From Adiantum capillus-veneris (taxonomy: Eukaryota > Streptophyta > Polypodiopsida > Polypodiales > Pteridaceae), in assembly GCA_014529385.2 (NCBI GenBank), contig CM043956.1, positions 62,697,120 through 62,761,119 of the forward strand: a stretch of DNA of 64,000 bases, written 5' to 3'. Position 1 is the stretch's first letter. The number at the start of each line of letters is the position of its first letter. Positions 58,836 through 64,000 of the stretch are shown in pieces. Both the position numbers and the translations under genes were made by a program. Under the pieces are notes generated by a model. It saw nothing but the letters and a program-made list of their open reading frames with translations, was not told the DNA's origin and searched no databases.

Positions 58836-61800
58836 AGCATGTAAGTCTGGCGGCAATGATCCCCCCTTGGGATAAAACAAGCCAAGATGTAAAGTGCCAC
58901 TAAGGTAGCGGAAAATCCTCTTGACAGCCTGCCAATGCTTAGACCCTGGGCTATGCATAAATCTGCTGACCTGTGAGATTGCAAACTGAATATCAGGCCT
59001 CGTGTTGCATACATAAATGAGGCAGCCAACAGCAGTTTGGTAAAGACTGACATCAGCAGGATCGCCAACATCATGTAGACTCAACTTCAAACCTGTTTCC
59101 ATGGGAGTGGCAATAGGTTTGCAATCCTCAAGTCCAAACTTACATAGCAATGTCTCTATGTAACTTTTCTGACACAAGGCAATACCACCATCACACTGCT
59201 TAAACTGTATACCCAAGTAATGATGCAACAGCCCCAAATCTTTCATCTTGAAAGTAGCATTCAAATCAGCCTTAAATTCAGCAATATGTCTCTCATTTGG
59301 TCCAGTGATCAGCAAATCATCAACATAAAGAACCACAATGAGAAGTACATCACCCTCACGCTTTACATACAATGTGCTTTCTGTTGGATTGTTACGAAAG
59401 CCTCGTTTAACCAATGAGTGTCAGCTTTCTCATACCAAGCACGAGGAGATTGCTTCAACCCATACAAAGCCTTCTTACATATGCACACTTTGTCCTCTTG
59501 TCCTTTTATGACAAAACCGCGAGGCTGCGTTACATAAACTTCCTCAAATATGTCACCATTCAAGAAAGCAATAACAATGTCTGATTGATGTACATCCCAA
59601 CCAAAATGAGTTGCCAATGCACATATAAAACGCACAGTAGTCATACGACAAGTGGGAGCAAAAGTCTCTTCATAATCAATGCCCTTTTGCTGTGCATAAC
59701 CCTTTGCAACAAGTCAAGCCTTATGGCGATCGATCTCACCATCCGGCTTGCGTTTCAACTTGTAAACCCACTTCGTACCAATGGCCTTTTTGCCAGGAGG
59801 CAAATCACATAAAGTCCATGTGTCATTTTCTATAAGTGCATCATATTCCGATTGCATGGCTCCTCAACATCATGTAAGCTAGACACAGCCAAAGCATAAC
59901 AATCTGATGCATAAGATGCATGGCGAGAGCCTGAACCAGTACGACTAGACAAAGGTGCATCCAATTTACTGTCACGCAAAGTGTGCACCATCCATTTTGG
60001 CATACCTCTAGCCTGCTCATTTTCAGCCCTTTCCTCATCAAGTACATCATGTACATCTGCATCAGTAATAGGCTGATCTAGAACATTTTCAGAAACCCAC
60101 ATAGGCTGTACATTTGCCTCATTGGAACTTACATTCGTATTTCCACCACCGAAAAGAGGCAACAAAGTGTCATAAATGTCTTGTGAGCTTACATTACTGT
60201 CTCTAGTACATGACAGCAAGGGCCGAATAGAATCTTCCACAAACACTACATCCCGAGAAACCAGAATACATTTTGTTTGCGGATGATACAACCTGTAACC
60301 TTTGATTTTAGCACTATAACCAACAAAAATACATTTGACAGCCTTATCATCCAATTTTTTGCGCTGCACTTGTGGCACCAAAGCATATGCCAAACAGCCA
60401 AAAACACGCATGTGCTCAATAGAAGGCTTTCTATCATGCCATGCTTCATATGGAGTAATAGACTGCAAAGCTTTCGTAGGACACCTGTTTAGTACATAAG
60501 TGGCACACATGATGGCCTCAAGACAAAAAGAATGCGGTAAAGCTTGACTTTTGACCATACATCGTGCCATTTCCGTCAGTGACCTGTTTTTCCTCTCAGC
60601 AACACCATTTTGCTGAGGTGTATAAGGCACTGCACATTGGTGTTTTATCCCACGAGTAGCCAGAAATGCATTAAATTCATGAAACATATACTCCCCCCCT
60701 CGATCGGAACGGAGGGTGCCCATAGTACATTTCGAGACATTTTCAGCCATAGCCAAAATTGTTTGAAGCACATAAAAACTTCGGACTTCACTTTAAGCGG
60801 AAATACCCATGCATGCCTAGAGTAATCATCAATGAAAGTCACAAAGCACAGGTAATTGCCCAAGGACGGAGTTTGCATGGGCCCACAAACATCACTATGC
60901 ACAAGCTGCAACCTGCATGTGGCCCGGACTGAACCATCCGTTGGAAACTTAGAACGTTGCATCTTACCCAAAATACAGCCTTCACAAACATGTTTGACAG
61001 GTGCTTCAAGAGGTGGCAAAGAAGCAACCATATCAGATTGTTGAAAACGTAGCAAACCGGCAAAATTCAGATGACCAAAACGTGCATGCCAAAGTTTTGC
61101 ATCTGAAATATCCCTTTAATCTGCAACAGCATTTGCAAAATTTTTTCCACACTTGTCATACAAAGTGAGCTTATACAGCCCACGGCACAAAAGGCCAGAT
61201 GCAACAATTTCATCACCAAAACTGAGATCATGAACTGTACATCTGTCATCCACAAATTTGACTACAATTCCAAGTCTAGCAAGTGCGGATACAGACAAGA
61301 GATTCTTCTTGATCCCAGGTACATAAAGTGCATCAACAAGTGTGAAGGAGCTGCCAGTGGCAGCAATGAGCACAATCTTTCCAACTCCCTGAACTCGATA
61401 AGAGGCGTTTTTGGCACAAGTGACTGAATTCCCATGACAGACAGACTCGAGAGAGGTGAACAATTCACGATGTGAGGTAATGTGCTTTGTAGCACCACTG
61501 TCGAAATACCACACATGTGAATCTGCAGCAACTGACAAGCATGCATCATGCACAACAGGATTGTAAGTGCACTCTGTACTAGCAAAAGTCTGGTAAGAAT
61601 CTGCTAAGGCATCAAGAACAGTTTGCACATGGGAACTGTCTGAAATGACTTCTCCTGCAGAAATAAGTTGCTCATTGATATCCTTGACACTAACAAGGAA
61701 AGTGTCCATATCATCTTCCTCATGCATAATCTTCGACTCCAGCTCTTTAGGCAGCAAAGCAATTTTAGCCTCATTGCGACTTGCATAAAGACCAGCCAAA

Positions 61801-62156
61801 ATATCCCAAGCCTGTTTTGCAGATTTTGCAGAACGGATGTGAGGAACAATGGTGCGCTTCACAGACAATGCAATCAATGCATGAGCCTGCACATCCTTAA
61901 CATCCCAACGAGCTTGTTCTGCCGTAGGCAAAACAACTCTAACAGCAGCAATCCTTGCAGCAAGACCTGCAACATCCTCAACAACGCCTCTATCCTCAGA
62001 ACCAGGACATACATCAATGCCCTGCACAATATTCCAGACACCCTTTGACACAAGCACATGTTGCATCATATAAGCCCACATAGGGTAATTGTCCCCATCC
62101 AACCTGTCCTCAGTAGCAAACATCTTGAACACATCTGTGTTGTTGTTGTCAGCCAT
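58836..62156 (-). pseudogene. Ty1/copia gag-pol, broken and 3'-truncated
   Basis: Starts at Met 62156 (MADNNNTDVFKMFATEDRL). Gag 61600-62156; protease WYFDSGATKHIT near 61490-61510; GAG-pre-integrase with CEGCILGKMQRSKFP near 60950; integrase core with HSDVCGPM, then RSDRGGEY and QNGVAERKNRSL in 59830-60771; RT in 59363-59730 (HQSDIVIAFLNGD, ALYGLKQSPRAWY) and 58836-59414 (LYVDDLLITG, RPDIQFAISQVSRF), ending at the first RNase H motif (FSDSDWA). Breaks: TAA at 61117-61115, a frame change near 60780-60800, loss of frame near 59860, TGA near 59718, another shift near 59400. The remainder of RNase H and the 3' LTR are missing. Gag joins protease with no CCHC knuckle visible. Confidence 0.88.
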
Positions 62157-62449
62157 GGTAAATGTTGCACCTCATTTGAAAACTGCCCAAAAATAGGAGA
62201 AGCGGAGCGGGAACAACACATGCTACATAGCACAAACCGTAGAAGACTAAAAGGCACCTGTTATGCAGAAAATGACACTGACAGAATTTCTGCACAAAAT
62301 GACAAAATTGCATGTGCAGACCTGCTTGTAGTGGAAACGGAGGCCGAAATGAGCCCAAATAAAAAATATGAGCAGACCGAGCTCTACGAGCTCGCCCGAA
62401 ATTTTTGTCGACCTGCGAACGCTCGGCAAAGCCCAGGAGGACACAACCT
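62157..62449 (-). other. Copia leader between primer site and gag
   Basis: Untranslated region of about 290 bases between the primer-binding site and the gag start. No gene. Confidence 0.6.
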
Positions 62450-62461
62450 GCTCTGATACCA
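62450..62461 (-). other. Copia primer-binding site (initiator Met tRNA)
   Basis: Minus-strand TGGTATCAGAGC is the standard plant initiator-Met-tRNA primer site. It starts two bases after the end of the LTR. Confidence 0.93.
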
Positions 62462-62463
62462 AT

Positions 62464-62690
62464 TGTTGGAATTAGGGTTGCAGAGAAACGCACATAGCTT
62501 GGAGAAGACGAAGGAAACTCAAGGCACACAATAGAGAGTGTATTACTTACTATGCAATGGAAAGAGAGATAGCCCTACATTGATGGGCGTATATACAATG
62601 CTCGGGGGGAAAAGCCTCCTAAAGAGGGGGAAAATGCCCCGGCGGTCCTAGTGTGTTCACACACATCACTACCACATGTATATGGTAACA
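62464..62690 (-). mobile_element. 5' LTR of the copia element (outer end approximate)
   Basis: On the minus strand it ends ...AATTCCAACA, the usual copia LTR end, at 62464. TATATA at 62590-62595 is a likely TATA box. The outer end is placed at 62690 (TGTTACC on the minus strand) because of the inverted TGTTRS-like terminus, but no second LTR is available to confirm. Confidence 0.6.
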
Positions 62691-63735
62691 AATTCCACTC
62701 TTCAATCTCTTGATCATCTGGGACACCTCCCTCCTTTTGGCCAGTGACTCCGTAGCACAATCCCTAAATGGATCTGTTAGTTCTTGATTCTCATTCCAAA
62801 CTCCAGTAACCTATTCAGTGTGCACTGGTGTACTGGAATCTGAGTATCCCTCTTTGGAGTCAGACGGTTCCTCTGGCCGGCCAGTCAACTGAACTGGACT
62901 CTCTCTAGGATTCCATTCAATGATCGGGAAATTGCTTTTTTTGTTTCTGAGCTTGAGCCTTGTCAAATAACACTGCATTCAAGTCGATTTTAGCTAACGA
63001 AAAAATGTTCATGGCTGCAAGCATCCGTTCAATCTTCTTAACCCCATATTTTTGGCAAAGTTCCTCAAGTCAAAGTGCTTTCTTCCAGCTTTTGGTGTTA
63101 TTTGTCTGGAGCTGGATTCTTCTACTGGTTCCTTGAATGGTTATGATATGATTCACATAATCATGAACAGCTTGCACCTTCCAAAGCCATGGTCGTCCAA
63201 GTAGCATACCATATGCTCCTTGGACATCCAGTACCAGAAAGATAGTTTTGAATTTCTCTTTACCCACCCTAATCTGCATATTCTCAATCATACCAGTTTC
63301 TTGAACAACTCTATGATCAGCCATTCTAACCTTAAAGGGTGTTGGCTTTAAATTAGTGATACCAGGCCTTTGCTAAAGATGTGCCACAAGAATATTCACA
63401 CTGAGGCTACTGAGGCAAAAGCACAAGAACCAGTTATAGTACGGGTAGTCACTTGCAATAAAGGGGTGATTATTGAAGAACTTCCAGACAAGCATGTGAA
63501 ACCAGTCATTCTTGAAACCAGTAAATGGACTCGGTAGAGAGAAGTCTGGAAGGCTAAGGGCAGGGAGAAGGTAGTTGATGAATGGTAAGTTTGGAAGGCT
63601 AAGGGCAGGGAGAAGGTAGTTGATGAAAGTGCCCATATTTCCCACAACTATAGCAGTTAAGACTTTACTTTTGGAAATCATCACAACCTCGGCCTCGGCC
63701 AGTACCCCCTTGGTATTGACGAAGGAAATTTGGAA
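62691..63735 (-). pseudogene. Ty3/gypsy gag-protease remnants upstream of the copia insertion
   Basis: On the minus strand: Gly/Arg-rich GGTGRGRGCDDF near 63690-63720 and the first half of a zinc knuckle (CYSCGKYGHF, near 63620-63655) in one frame; then, at 63070-63360, a protease C-terminal part (RMADHRVVQETGMIENMQI, LDVQGAYGMLLGRPWL). The catalytic D-S/T-G segment is not visible. A 45-bp tandem duplication at 63544-63633 breaks the knuckle region. Together with 56.4-58.8 kb this is one gypsy element split by the copia insertion. Confidence 0.65.
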
Positions 63736-63828
63736 TGGCGGCCTCTACACCAAAACAAACTCCATTGCGCCACAAGGGAAATGAGATGAGGGCACCACCT
63801 AATCTTGGAAGCGTGGACTAGGACCGCT

Positions 63829-63866
<38 letters not shown>

Positions 63867-64000
63867 ATCACTATGAATGAAGCATTAACCTTAGTGTGTG
63901 TGCAAGGAATGGATAACTTCAAGCACTCCCAACACAAATAGCATGTAGATTACTAAACAACAACTCAAGAATTAGCCAAAATCACATCAAGCACTCTCAC
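63736..64000 (-). mobile_element. Edge of another LTR-like sequence with (GA)n
   Basis: Gypsy gag similarity ends at 63735 and TGGCGGCCTC begins. Its layout parallels the LTR end of the gag-only element: GGCCTCTA, then CACCACCTAATCTTGGAAGCG, GGACTAGGAC, and an AG repeat at 63835-63864. It continues beyond the window. Confidence 0.4.

Noticed and set aside
1-64000. tRNA, rRNA or other structured RNA genes
   Set aside because: None seen by eye. The only tRNA-related sequence is the primer-binding site at 62450-62461, which is 12 bases long. A tRNAscan or Infernal run would be decisive.

Overview
The window is nuclear DNA from a land plant with a repeat-rich genome. Evidence: plant-type Ty3/gypsy and Ty1/copia retrotransposons in several nested layers, an initiator-Met-tRNA primer site, GT-AG introns, and AT-rich spacers full of satellite-like arrays. 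A non-seed plant such as a fern is my guess from the gene content; I cannot prove it.

Layout. 1-6.0 kb: the 3' part of a chromovirus (Ty3/gypsy with chromodomain) with an uninterrupted polyprotein frame, then its likely 3' LTR. 6.2-6.5 kb: a 90-bp minisatellite. 7.0-16.5 kb: a large array built from a 50-bp unit (a 20-bp box, TTGGACAAGTGGTGGACCTT, plus a small hairpin), organised into 425- and 442-bp monomers and, at 9.0-12.5 kb, an 867-bp dimeric higher-order repeat. 16.5-22.3 kb: a three-exon gene whose predicted protein joins a ParB-like motif, a region resembling a beta-class DNA N6/N4 methyltransferase with a degenerate catalytic motif, and a C-terminal SET domain. 23.0-24.2 kb: an FCP1/HAD-type phosphatase-like gene. 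25.1-29.1 and 30.65-32.1 kb: the same 50-bp unit array in opposite orientation, with a second, truncated FCP1-like gene (29.3-29.8 kb) between the two blocks. The two host-like genes thus sit between inverted repeat arms made of tandem subunits, which is the layout of a foldback-type element or a palindromic segmental duplication.

32.6-42.9 kb: a decayed gag-protease element without RT or integrase. A leader with eight copies of a 20-bp palindrome at about 285-bp spacing precedes it; a lysine/glutamine-rich repeat protein region and a candidate 3' LTR follow. 43.1-52.2 kb: a copia fragment split by a 7.8-kb minus-strand gag-only element with 2.66-kb LTRs and a 4-bp target duplication. 52.3-54.8 kb: a gypsy integrase fragment, then two more arrays related to the 50-bp unit. 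54.8-63.7 kb: a minus-strand gypsy element (gag/protease remnants, RT, RNase H, integrase, an extra downstream frame, candidate LTR) with a minus-strand copia element inserted in it. 63.7-64.0 kb: the edge of another LTR-like sequence.

Most likely to be new: the ParB/methyltransferase-like/SET gene, its placement with FCP1-like genes between inverted arrays, and the 50-bp unit whose hairpin shows paired base changes. All domain calls were made by eye. No searches or alignments were run.
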